From contig JAHBYW010000006.1 in the NCBI GenBank assembly GCA_019635755.1, positions 62,001 through 126,000 of the forward strand: a stretch of 64,000 bases of DNA, read 5' to 3'. Positions 49,775 to 60,105 of this stretch are shown here, one piece after another (within the stretch, counting starts at the first letter, position 1; each line of letters opens with the position of its first letter). Made by a program: the position numbers and the translations under genes. This DNA comes from Rhizobiaceae bacterium (GTDB taxonomy: Bacteria > Pseudomonadota > Alphaproteobacteria > Rhizobiales > Rhizobiaceae). Below the pieces are notes generated by a model, which searched no databases, was not told the DNA's origin, and saw only the letters and a program-made list of their open reading frames with translations.

Positions 49775-52051
49775 TTGGCTGCGCGCGACCAGGCCGGTGG
49801 GCCACGCGTCCTCCTGAGGCGGCTCCGTGAGCTCATGCAGGAACCGATCGATCCGCAGTCGCGGCTCGACCGGATCGTGCGAAGCATCGCCCAGGAGATG
49901 GTCGCCGAGGTCTGCTCGCTCTACGTGCTGCGCGCCGACAGCGTGCTCGAACTCTACGCCACGGAAGGCCTCAACCCGGGATCGGTGCACCAGGCGCAGC
50001 TGAGGCTGGGCGAAGGCCTGGTCGGCACGATCGCGGCCAGCGCCCGGCCGCTCAACCTGAGCGACGCCCAGAGCCACCCGGCCTTCGCCTACCTGCCAGA
50101 GGTGGGCGAGGAGGCGTACAACTCGTTCCTCGGCGTGCCCGTGCTGCGGGCCGGGCGCACCCTCGGCGTGCTCGTCGTCCAGAACCGCACCAAGCGCCAC
50201 TACCGCGACGACGAGGTCGAGGTGCTCGAGACGACGGCGATGGTCATCGCGGAGGTGATCGCGTCGGGAGACCTGGTCCGGCTCGCGCGGCCGGGCATGG
50301 AACTGGACCTGACGCGGCCGGTGCGGATCGACGGCGTGGCGTTCAACGACGGCATCGGTCTAGGCCACGTCGTGCTGCACGAGCCGCGCATCGTCGTCAC
50401 CAACCTGTTCAACGAGGACAGCGACGCCGAGGCCGGCCGACTGGAGAAAGCGCTGTCGTCGCTCAGGCTCTCCATCGACGACATGCTGTCGCGTCGCGAG
50501 GTCGCCTTCGAGGGCGAGCACCGCGCGGTGCTGGAAGCCTACCGCATGTTCGCCAACGACCAGGGGTGGGTGCGCCGGCTGGGCGAAGCCATTCGCAACG
50601 GCCTGACGGCCGAGGCGGCGGTCGAGAAGGTGCAGTCGGACATGCGCGCGCGCATGCAGCACATGACCGACCCGTACCTGCGCGAGCGCATGAGCGACTT
50701 CGACGACCTCGCCAACCGGCTGCTGCGGCAGCTGCTCGGCCGCGGCTCCGAAGACATCGCCAAATCGCTGCCGAAGGACGCCATCGTCATCTCCCGCGCG
50801 ATGGGCGCGGCCGAGCTGCTGGACTATCCGCGCGACAAGTTGCGCGGGCTGGTGCTGGAGGACGGCGCCCAGACCAGCCACGTGGTCATCGTGGCCCGCG
50901 CGATGGGCATCCCGGTCGTGGGGCAGACCAAGGGCGCCGTGTCGATGTCGGACAATGGCGATCCGGTGATCGTCGATGGCGACGAGGGCGTGGTGCACCT
51001 GCGCCCGCAGCCCGATCTCGAAAAGGCCTATGCCGAGAAGGTGCGGTTCCGCGCCCGGCGCCAGCTGCTCTATCGCGAGCTGCGCGACCAGCCCAACCGC
51101 ACGCGCGACGGTGTCGACATCGACCTGATGATGAATGCCGGGCTGCTGGTCGACCTCCCGCAGCTGGCGGAATCGGGCGCGAACGGCATCGGCCTGTTCC
51201 GGACCGAGCTTCAGTTCATGGTCGCCGCGACGTTCCCGCGCACCGAAGCGCAGGAAGCTTTCTACCGGTCGGTGCTGGACAGCGCGGCCGGAAAGCCGGT
51301 CACCTTCCGCACCATCGATATCGGCGGCGACAAGGTGCTGCCCTATTTCAAAGGCGCGCAGACCGAGGAGAATCCAGCGCTCGGCTGGCGGGCGATCCGG
51401 CTGACCCTCGACCGGCCGGGCCTGCTGAAGGCGCAGGTGCGCGCGCTGCTGAAGGCCGCGGGCGGGCGCGAGCTCAAGCTGATGCTGCCGATGGTGACCG
51501 AGCTTGGCGAGATTGCCCAGGCGCGCGAGATCATCGACCAGGAGGTGCGGCACCTGTCGCGTCACGCGCATCTCCTGCCGAACGTGCTGAAGATCGGGGC
51601 GATGCTTGAAGTGCCGGCGCTGCTGTGGCAGCTCGACGAACTGATGGCAGCGGTCGACTTCGTTTCCGTGGGCTCCAACGACCTCTTCCAGTTCGTCATG
51701 GCGACGGACAGGGGCAACACGACGCTGGCCAACCGCTTCGACCCGCTGTCGGTGCCGTTCCTCCGTGCATTGAAGTCGATCGTCGACGCCGGCGCACGCA
51801 CCGGCACGCCGGTGACGCTCTGCGGCGAACTCGCCGGCAAGCCGATCTCGGCGATGGCGCTGATGGGGATCGGCTACCGGTCGATCTCGATGTCGCCGGC
51901 GTCGATCGGCCCGGTCAAGGCGCTGATCCGGGACCTGCCGCTCGGCGAGCTGGAGGCCTTCATGGCCGACAACATGAGCGGCGCCGCGGCGACCGCGCCG
52001 ATGCGGATGCTGCTGCAGGGCTTCGCCGACGAACACGCACTGCCGCTGTAG
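49775..52051 (+). CDS. ptsP: Phosphoenolpyruvate-protein phosphotransferase of the nitrogen PTS (EI-Ntr)
   Basis: 758 residues. A GAF domain at about 20-165 is followed by the PTS EI domains. The phospho-accepting His369 is in LEDGAQTSHVVIVARAMG, and the PEP-binding barrel has GLFRTELQFMV, SVGSNDLFQFVMATDRGN and the catalytic Cys in PVTLCGELAG. It starts the PEP to Npr to EIIA-Ntr phosphorelay, which senses nitrogen and potassium status. The TTG start has GGAG 8 nt upstream. Confidence 0.95.
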   Translation: MAARDQAGGPRVLLRRLRELMQEPIDPQSRLDRIVRSIAQEMVAEVCSLYVLRADSVLELYATEGLNPGSVHQAQLRLGEGLVGTIAASARPLNLSDAQSHPAFAYLPEVGEEAYNSFLGVPVLRAGRTLGVLVVQNRTKRHYRDDEVEVLETTAMVIAEVIASGDLVRLARPGMELDLTRPVRIDGVAFNDGIGLGHVVLHEPRIVVTNLFNEDSDAEAGRLEKALSSLRLSIDDMLSRREVAFEGEHRAVLEAYRMFANDQGWVRRLGEAIRNGLTAEAAVEKVQSDMRARMQHMTDPYLRERMSDFDDLANRLLRQLLGRGSEDIAKSLPKDAIVISRAMGAAELLDYPRDKLRGLVLEDGAQTSHVVIVARAMGIPVVGQTKGAVSMSDNGDPVIVDGDEGVVHLRPQPDLEKAYAEKVRFRARRQLLYRELRDQPNRTRDGVDIDLMMNAGLLVDLPQLAESGANGIGLFRTELQFMVAATFPRTEAQEAFYRSVLDSAAGKPVTFRTIDIGGDKVLPYFKGAQTEENPALGWRAIRLTLDRPGLLKAQVRALLKAAGGRELKLMLPMVTELGEIAQAREIIDQEVRHLSRHAHLLPNVLKIGAMLEVPALLWQLDELMAAVDFVSVGSNDLFQFVMATDRGNTTLANRFDPLSVPFLRALKSIVDAGARTGTPVTLCGELAGKPISAMALMGIGYRSISMSPASIGPVKALIRDLPLGELEAFMADNMSGAAATAPMRMLLQGFADEHALPL

Positions 52052-52104
52052 ACCTTGCACCCTCCGCTTCGTCGGGGCCCCAGGCATGACGAAAAACGAT
52101 AGTG

Positions 52105-52133
52105 TTGACTAATTGATTAGCATCGGCTATTTG
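52105..52133 (+). promoter_or_regulatory. Promoter of the arsR-type gene, probably giving leaderless mRNA
   Basis: TTGACT (52105-52110), a 17-nt spacer and TATTTG (52128-52133). Transcription would begin around 52140, the A of the ATG, and no ribosome site precedes that ATG. Confidence 0.5.
52109..52120. promoter_or_regulatory. Putative ArsR autoregulatory operator
   Basis: CTAAT-TG-ATTAG, an inverted repeat that overlaps the last two bases of the -35 element and the spacer of the promoter, so a bound repressor would block RNA polymerase. Confidence 0.5.
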
Positions 52134-52139
52134 TTCTCC

Positions 52140-52469
52140 ATGAACCAGGGGATCGAGATCGGCGGAGTTCTGCGGGCGCTGGCGGACCCGACTCGGCGGG
52201 CCGTCTACGAGCGGATCGTCGGCGCCGGGGAGATCACGGTGGTCGAGCTGACGCGCGGTAGCGGGGTCACCCAGGGGGCCGTGTCCCAGCATCTCAAATC
52301 GCTGAAGCAGGCCGGCCTCGTCGCCGAACGGCCGGAGGGCCGTAATGTGCATTACCGGGCCGACCCCGCGGGGCTGGCGCCGCTTGCCGACTGGATGAGC
52401 CATTACGGCGCCTTCTGGCGGGACCGTTTCGCCGACCTGCGGGCCGTGCTGAAGGAGATCGATCCATGA
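52140..52469 (+). CDS. ArsR-family transcriptional regulator
   Basis: 109 residues. ALADPTRRAVYERIVGAGEI and VTQGAVSQHLKSLKQAGLV form the winged HTH; no Cys-rich metal site (ELCVC) is present, so it is of the non-metal type usually coupled to SRPBCC genes. The ATG at 52140 removes an N-terminal stretch that would overlap the promoter. Its stop overlaps the next start by 4 nt. Confidence 0.9.
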   Translation: MNQGIEIGGVLRALADPTRRAVYERIVGAGEITVVELTRGSGVTQGAVSQHLKSLKQAGLVAERPEGRNVHYRADPAGLAPLADWMSHYGAFWRDRFADLRAVLKEIDP

Positions 52470-52930
52470 CCGACGCCGCCTTCAAGATCGAGACCCGCGA
52501 CATCGTGGTCGACGAGGTGTTTCCGCATTCCGCAGAGGTGGTCTGGCGGGCACTGACGGACGGCCGGCTGATGAGCCGGTGGATGATGGAGCCGACCGGC
52601 TTCGAGGCGGTCGTCGGCAACCGCTTCACCTTCAAGACCAAACCGGCCGGCGCATGGGACGGCACGATCCGCTGCGAGGTCCTCGTCGTCCGGCCCATGG
52701 AATGCTTCGCCTATGCGTGGCGTGGCGGAGATTCCGGCAATGTCGGCTACGGATCGCTGCTCGACACCGTCGTGACCTGGACGCTGTCGCCCGCGGCCGG
52801 TGGTACGCGCGTTCGCGTCGTCCATTCGGGCTTCGTGACGCCGAAGAACGACACCGCTTTCGAGAACATGAGCCAAGGCTGGAAGGCCGTCGTGCCGCGC
52901 CTGATCGACACCATCGGCACGCTGCACTGA
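52466..52930 (+). CDS. SRPBCC (AHSA1-like) domain protein
   Basis: 154 residues. VDEVFPHSAEVVWRALTDG and LMSRWMMEPTGFEAVVGNRF open the START-like fold typical of AHSA1 proteins; RVRVVHSGF lies in the last strand. The cavity probably binds a hydrophobic ligand. Co-transcription with an ArsR regulator is a very common arrangement, with unknown physiological signal. Confidence 0.88.
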   Translation: MTDAAFKIETRDIVVDEVFPHSAEVVWRALTDGRLMSRWMMEPTGFEAVVGNRFTFKTKPAGAWDGTIRCEVLVVRPMECFAYAWRGGDSGNVGYGSLLDTVVTWTLSPAAGGTRVRVVHSGFVTPKNDTAFENMSQGWKAVVPRLIDTIGTLH

Positions 52931-52966
52931 ACGGGCGCCAGCCCACCAACCAGAACGGAGACGGAC

Positions 52967-53383
52967 ATGAGCACGCCTTACAGCGGCGGCTGCGCTTGCG
53001 GAGCCGTGCGCTACGAGATCGCAGCCGAGCCGGTCGGAACCAACGACTGCCAGTGTCGCCACTGCCAGCAGAGAAGCGGCACGGGCCACAGCTCGTACAT
53101 GGCTTTCGCCGGACGCTCCGCCGTCGATTTGAGGGGGGAGGCGAAATGCTGGGACATCGCCGGCGACAGCGGCGCGATCAAGCATCACTGGTTCTGCCCG
53201 ACCTGCGGCGCGCCGGTCTACCTCACGCTGGCGGCGGCGCCCGACCTGTTCATCATCCACCCCGCCAGCCTCGACGAACCGGAACGATACGCGCCGCAGA
53301 TCGTGACCTATGCGATCCGAGGCCTGCCGTGGGACAGGCGCGATCCCGCGCTTCCGGCGTTTGACCGGATGCCGCCGAGGTAG
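52967..53383 (+). CDS. GFA-family (glutathione-dependent formaldehyde-activating-like) protein
   Basis: 138 residues. Zinc-binding Cys are in GGCACGAVRYE, CQCRHCQQRSGTGHSSY and WFCPTCGAPVY, the pattern of the GFA fold. True formaldehyde-activating activity is proven only for a few members, so the substrate is open. Spacing of 36 nt with a GGAG ribosome site suggests it shares the arsR operon. Confidence 0.88.
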   Translation: MSTPYSGGCACGAVRYEIAAEPVGTNDCQCRHCQQRSGTGHSSYMAFAGRSAVDLRGEAKCWDIAGDSGAIKHHWFCPTCGAPVYLTLAAAPDLFIIHPASLDEPERYAPQIVTYAIRGLPWDRRDPALPAFDRMPPR

Positions 53384-53452
53384 CGACCCAAAGGTCCGCG
53401 TTGAGATTCGGCGCGATCTTCGCTATTGCGCCGGTCGAACCGGACCTGCCGC

Positions 53453-54532
53453 ATGCTTTCTCTTCCCCGCGACCGCATGGACCAGGTGGTCAAGCGCTTC
53501 GACCTATTGGAAGCGCAGATGGCCGCCGGCCCGTCGCCCGAAGCCTATGTGAAGATGGCTTCCGAATACGCCGAGATCCAGGATCTGGCGCAGAAGGTCC
53601 GTGCGCTGAGGGCGGCCGAGACCGAGCGCGACGACCTTGAGGCGATGCTGGGCGACAAGGCGACCGACGCCGACATGCGCGCGCTGGCCGAGGCCGACCT
53701 GCCGGCGGTCGAGGACCGTATCGAGACGCTTGGCGCCGACATCCAGATCCTGCTGCTGCCCAAGGACGCCGCCGACGAGAAGAACGCGATCCTGGAAATC
53801 CGCGCCGGCACCGGCGGCGACGAGGCGGCGCTGTTCGCTGGCGACCTCTTCCGCATGTACGAGCGCTACGCGGCGTCACAGGGCTGGCGTTTCGAGACGA
53901 TTTCGGCCAGCGACGGTGAAGTCGGCGGCTTCAAGGAAATCGTGGCGCAGGTGTCGGGCAAGGGCGTGTTCGCCAAGCTCAAGTTCGAATCCGGCGTCCA
54001 TCGCGTGCAGCGCGTGCCGGCGACCGAGGCGAGCGGCCGCATCCACACCTCGGCGGCGACGGTGGCCGTGCTGCCCGAGGCCGAGGAGGTCGACATCGAG
54101 ATCCGCCCCGAGGACATCCGCATCGATACGATGCGCGCGTCGGGCGCCGGCGGGCAGCACGTCAACACCACCGACTCGGCGGTGCGCATCACGCACCTGC
54201 CGACGGGCATCATGGTGGTTTCGGCGGAGAAGTCGCAGCACCAGAATCGTGCACGGGCGATGCAGATTCTGCGCGCGCGGCTGTTCGACATGGAGCGGAC
54301 GCGGCTGGCCGACGAACGCTCCGAATCGCGCAAGTCGCAGGTCGGTTCCGGCGACCGCTCCGAGCGCATCCGCACCTACAATTTCCCGCAGGGACGGCTG
54401 ACCGACCATCGCATCAACCTGACCCTCTACAAGCTCGACCGGGTGATGGAGGGCGAGCTGGACGAGGTCGTCGACGCGCTCATCGCCGACCACCAGTCGA
54501 AGCTGCTGGCCGAGATGGGAAGCGCGGGGTAG
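53453..54532 (+). CDS. prfA: Peptide chain release factor 1
   Basis: 359 residues. The stop-codon-reading PAT triplet is at 189-191 ([15 protein letters not shown]) and the catalytic GGQ at 233-235 (GAGGQHVN). It terminates translation at UAA and UAG. ATG at 53453 gives the normal length. prmC, which methylates the GGQ glutamine, follows after a repeat element. Confidence 0.96.
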   Translation: MLSLPRDRMDQVVKRFDLLEAQMAAGPSPEAYVKMASEYAEIQDLAQKVRALRAAETERDDLEAMLGDKATDADMRALAEADLPAVEDRIETLGADIQILLLPKDAADEKNAILEIRAGTGGDEAALFAGDLFRMYERYAASQGWRFETISASDGEVGGFKEIVAQVSGKGVFAKLKFESGVHRVQRVPATEASGRIHTSAATVAVLPEAEEVDIEIRPEDIRIDTMRASGAGGQHVNTTDSAVRITHLPTGIMVVSAEKSQHQNRARAMQILRARLFDMERTRLADERSESRKSQVGSGDRSERIRTYNFPQGRLTDHRINLTLYKLDRVMEGELDEVVDALIADHQSKLLAEMGSAG

Positions 54533-54545
54533 GCGGATGGACCGT

Positions 54546-54673
54546 GCCCCCTCCGTCGCCTTCGGCGACACCTCCCCCGTGACCGGGGGAGGAGAGGGGT
54601 TGCGGCCGTCTTCGGCGTCGGGCCTCTCCCGTTGGCGGGGGAGGGCGACCACGCGAAGCGTGGCGGAGGGGGC
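54546..54673. repeat. Palindromic mosaic element between prfA and prmC
   Basis: Ends GCCCCCTCCG (54546-54555) and CGGAGGGGGC (54664-54673) are perfect inverted repeats. Inside lie GTCGCC-TTC-GGCGAC and CCACGC-GAA-GCGTGG hairpins and CCTCCCCC/GGGGGAGG arms. Same architecture as the elements at 21078 and 19023. It ends 9 nt before the prmC ATG, and its GGAGGGGG lies 10 nt before that start. Confidence 0.8.
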
Positions 54674-54682
54674 GCCCTCCTC

Positions 54683-55567
54683 ATGCTGACCCTGTCGGCT
54701 TTCCTCGCAGAGGCGAAGGCAGCGCTGTCCACCTTGGACATCGACGATCCGGGGCTGGAAGCGCGGATGATCGTCGAGCACGTCACGGGGACGACGCGGA
54801 CGGACGCGATCGTCAGGCCGGACACGCCTGTCTCCGACGCAGCCGCGACGGCGATCCGCGCGGCGATCGTCCGGCGGCTCGATGGCGAGCCGGTGCATCG
54901 CATTTTCGGCTTCCGCGACTTTCACGGCGTGCGCCTCGAACTGTCGCCCGATACTCTGGAGCCCAGGCCCGACACCGAGACGCTGGTCGACGCGGTGCTG
55001 CCCTTCGTCGAGGCGACGATCGCCCGGAAGGGGCGATGCCGGGTGCTCGACCTCGGCACGGGCACCGGCGCCGTTGCCATCGCCATCCTCGTGGCGGCGC
55101 CGAAGGCCGAGGCTTTGGCGACCGACATCGCTCAAGGTGCGCTGGACACGGCGCGTCGAAATGCAGAGACAGCGGGCCTCGGCGACCGCATCGCCTTCGT
55201 CCGCGCGTCCTGGTTCGACCAAATCGCCGGGCGATTCGATGCAATCGTCTCCAACCCTCCCTATATACCGAGCGACGACATCGCCGGGCTCGACCGCGAG
55301 GTGCGCGATTTCGATCCGCACCGCGCGCTTGACGGCGGAGCCGACGGGCTGGACGCCTACAGGGCGATCGCGGCCGGTGCCGCGGGGCACCTCGAGCCGC
55401 ATGGCCTGGTCGCGGTGGAAATCGGGCACGGACAAAGGGATGCGGTCGTGCGCATCTTTGCCGGCGCCGGCTTCACGGAACGAGGCATGTCGAAGGATCT
55501 GGCCGGCACGGAGCGCGCATTGCTCTTTGCCGGCAACGAATCGCCCGCCAAGGCGTTTCGGGACTGA
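54683..55567 (+). CDS. prmC: Peptide chain release factor N5-glutamine methyltransferase
   Basis: 294 residues. VLDLGTGTGAVAIAI is the SAM-binding motif and SNPPYIPS the glutamine-methylation motif (near residue 190). EPRPDTETLVDAVL is the PrmC substrate loop. It methylates the GGQ glutamine of release factors. The ATG at 54683 gives a normal N terminus; the longer frame from 54632 is translated repeat DNA. Confidence 0.95.
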   Translation: MLTLSAFLAEAKAALSTLDIDDPGLEARMIVEHVTGTTRTDAIVRPDTPVSDAAATAIRAAIVRRLDGEPVHRIFGFRDFHGVRLELSPDTLEPRPDTETLVDAVLPFVEATIARKGRCRVLDLGTGTGAVAIAILVAAPKAEALATDIAQGALDTARRNAETAGLGDRIAFVRASWFDQIAGRFDAIVSNPPYIPSDDIAGLDREVRDFDPHRALDGGADGLDAYRAIAAGAAGHLEPHGLVAVEIGHGQRDAVVRIFAGAGFTERGMSKDLAGTERALLFAGNESPAKAFRD

Positions 55568-55855
55568 AACAAATAGTGCTTGGCTTTCAGGGCGAATGTC
55601 GCTAGTTTCCGGCCAACCGGATGAGACGAAGCAGGCAGTGGCCGTTTGAAGTTCGGTTTCCTGAGAGCGAACTGCCTAGAGCGTGTGTGACGCCTCTGCT
55701 TCGTGCGGGGTTGTCCGGCCAGTAATTCGAACCGGAGCAGCATGGCACTCGTCGCCATCGCAACCGTTGCGCGCGGGTTGCCGCAACACAAAATCGAGAC
55801 GGCAGGCGGATGCCTCCGTTCGTGAGATCAGCAATTTTCCAGATGTGAGATCGGG
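55568..55855. other. 288-nt intergenic region before the DUF4167 gene
   Basis: No open frame with coding character, RNA gene or strong hairpin was recognised. It probably holds the promoter and leader of the DUF4167 gene. Confidence 0.4.
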
Positions 55856-56593
55856 ATGAGGCCTCAGCAGCAGAACCGCCGCATGCGCGGGCGGAACAAC
55901 AACAATAACAATAACAACAATAGCAACCGCAAGGGGCCAAATCCCCTGACCCGGAACTACGAGAGCAACGGGCCCGACGTCAAAATCCGCGGCTCCGCCC
56001 AGCAGATCGCCGAGAAGTACGCCACGCTGGCGCGCGATGCGATGAGCTCCGGCGACCGGGTCATGGCGGAGAACTATCTCCAGCACGCGGAACACTACAA
56101 TCGCATCATCGCCGCCGCGCAGGCGCAGATGCCAATCCAGAACTTCCAGCCGCAGCAGCGCGGCGACGATTTCGACGACGATTTCGACGATGAGTCCGAC
56201 GGCACGTCGCCGGCCCAGGGCAGCGACCAGCAGCCGCAATATGCGCAGCAAGGCGCCAGCGCCAATCCGGGCGACGCACCGCAGCCGGTCATCGAGGGCA
56301 CGCCCGCCGAGGTCGCGCTGACCCAGGAAGGCGCGCAGGGCGGCGAGCGGCAGCCGCGCCAGAACGGCTATCAGAACGGCAACAGCGGCGAGGGCGACGA
56401 CTACCAGCGTCGTGGCCGCCGGCGGCGCGGTCGCGGTCGTTTCGGCGACGAGGAGCGCGGCGAACGCGGGGCGCAGGCCGGCGTAGGCGGCGAGCAGGCC
56501 GCACGGGGCGCCGAGCAGCAGGGAGGCGAGGGCGCGCCGGTTCCGCACGAGCGGCCGGCACCCGAGTCCGCGGATGTCGATTCGGTGACCTGA
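55856..56593 (+). CDS. DUF4167 domain protein
   Basis: 245 residues. An N-terminal basic segment (MRPQQQNRRMRGRNNNN) runs into an Asn tract, then the conserved DUF4167 block PLTRNYESNGPDVKIRG and IAEKYATLARDAMSSGDRV with AENYLQHAEHYNRI. The C-terminal 150 residues are Gln/Gly/Arg/acidic-rich with RRGRRRRGRGRFG, suggesting nucleic-acid binding and disorder. Function unknown. It is widespread in Rhizobiales downstream of prmC. A strong terminator follows. Confidence 0.9.
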   Translation: MRPQQQNRRMRGRNNNNNNNNNSNRKGPNPLTRNYESNGPDVKIRGSAQQIAEKYATLARDAMSSGDRVMAENYLQHAEHYNRIIAAAQAQMPIQNFQPQQRGDDFDDDFDDESDGTSPAQGSDQQPQYAQQGASANPGDAPQPVIEGTPAEVALTQEGAQGGERQPRQNGYQNGNSGEGDDYQRRGRRRRGRGRFGDEERGERGAQAGVGGEQAARGAEQQGGEGAPVPHERPAPESADVDSVT

Positions 56594-56651
56594 CGGTCGA
56601 ATGGCCGGCGCGAAACCGGTCGACGACACGGTGAGACGACACGGTCATGGG

Positions 56652-56682
56652 ACGGCGGGCGAAGGCCCGCCGTTTTTGTTTC
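56652..56682 (+). terminator. Rho-independent terminator after the DUF4167 gene
   Basis: ACGGCGGGC-GAAG-GCCCGCCGT, a perfect 9-bp stem with a GAAG loop, runs directly into TTTTGTTTC. It separates the DUF4167 gene from clpB. Confidence 0.85.
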
Positions 56683-56702
56683 GTTGACCGATATCAAGGT
56701 AT

Positions 56703-56731
56703 CTTGAGGGCCGTTCCGGCAATCCCCATAT
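56703..56731 (+). promoter_or_regulatory. RpoH (sigma-32) heat-shock promoter of clpB
   Basis: CTTGA (56703-56707), 17-nt spacer, CCCATAT (56725-56731). This matches the alphaproteobacterial RpoH consensus CTTG-N17-C-C-C-A-T-x-T closely. It lies 93 nt upstream of the clpB ATG and just after the upstream terminator. Confidence 0.8.
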
Positions 56732-56824
56732 CGCGGTCGAAAGGGCTTGCCGCCTCGCGGGAGCCCGTCATTCGAGCCCAGCCGATGCCGCCAGACGGGT
56801 CGGGGACGGAAGGAGAGACGAGAC

Positions 56825-59431
<2,607 letters not shown>

Positions 59432-59444
59432 CACTCTGAACCGT

Positions 59445-59467
59445 CCCGGCAGGAAGCACCTGCCGGG
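59445..59467 (+). terminator. Terminator-like hairpin after clpB
   Basis: CCCGGCAGG-AAGCA-CCTGCCGGG, a perfect 9-bp stem starting 13 nt after the clpB stop. No T-tract, so it may be a weak or Rho-assisted terminator. Confidence 0.55.
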
Positions 59468-59550
59468 CCGGGCATTGACGCCGACACGGGGCGTGCCGGC
59501 CGCTCCCTTTTCTCCGCCTCAATTGACCCGCATCCTCGGTCGAACGAGGG

Positions 59551-59808
59551 ATGCCGGCGTTGCGTCACCGGCCGAAGGCGTCTCACGCGCCGGTCGACGC
59601 CATTGCCGCCCTCTACCGGTTCACGCCGGCCGAGACACAGCTGTTCGCGCTCCTCTCGAAAGGAGTGCCGATGGACAAGGCCGCGGCCGGCATGGGCATC
59701 GCGCGGAGCACCGCCAAGACACATCTCCTGCGCATCTTCGCGAAGACGGGCTGCAAGCGACAGGTCGAACTCGTCGCGCTGGCGGCCAGGCTGTCGCTGA
59801 ATATCTGA
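59551..59808 (+). CDS. Small LuxR-type helix-turn-helix protein, possibly a remnant
   Basis: 85 residues. FTPAETQLFALLSKGVPMDK and AAAGMGIARSTAKTHLLRIF with KTGCKRQVELVALAARL are a full LuxR-family HTH. In Rhizobiales this sequence type normally forms the C terminus of regulators of about 370 residues. Only some 25 residues precede the HTH here, and no in-frame sensor domain lies upstream. It may be a decayed gene or a free-standing DNA-binding domain. Confidence 0.6.
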   Translation: MPALRHRPKASHAPVDAIAALYRFTPAETQLFALLSKGVPMDKAAAGMGIARSTAKTHLLRIFAKTGCKRQVELVALAARLSLNI

Positions 59809-59880
59809 CGGCCGTCCTCCATCCGGTGGACGCGGCGAGGCGCCGCACCCGCTATAGTCGGCCCGCCTTGGCTTTGCCAG

Positions 59881-59935
59881 GCAAGGAGGCCGGGGCTTCG
59901 GGCCCCTCAAGCCAGGCCCCGGCCTCCGTCCTTGC
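59881..59935. ncRNA. Long stem-loop in the HTH-L,D-transpeptidase gap, possible structured RNA
   Basis: GGAGGCCGGGGC (59885-59896) pairs perfectly with GCCCCGGCCTCC (59916-59927), and the outer GCAAGG / CCTTGC extends the stem past a 2-nt bulge. The loop is 19 nt. TATAGT at 59853 could be a -10 element. It is the main structure in the 297-nt gap. RNA status is a guess; it could also be a bidirectional terminator or a repeat. Confidence 0.4.
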
Positions 59936-60105
59936 GACCTGCATTCCGCCTCAAATCGGGCGCGCCGGCCCGGCGCGCATGCGGTCTCGGCCCAGCCATC
60001 TTCATGCCCGGTTCATAATTGATGCTCCAGTCTGCCGAGCGGGTGAGGGATTCGGGAGCGTTCGAGCGGGCAGGGGGTTTCCCGCGGAGCTGGAGACGGG
60101 TTTTC

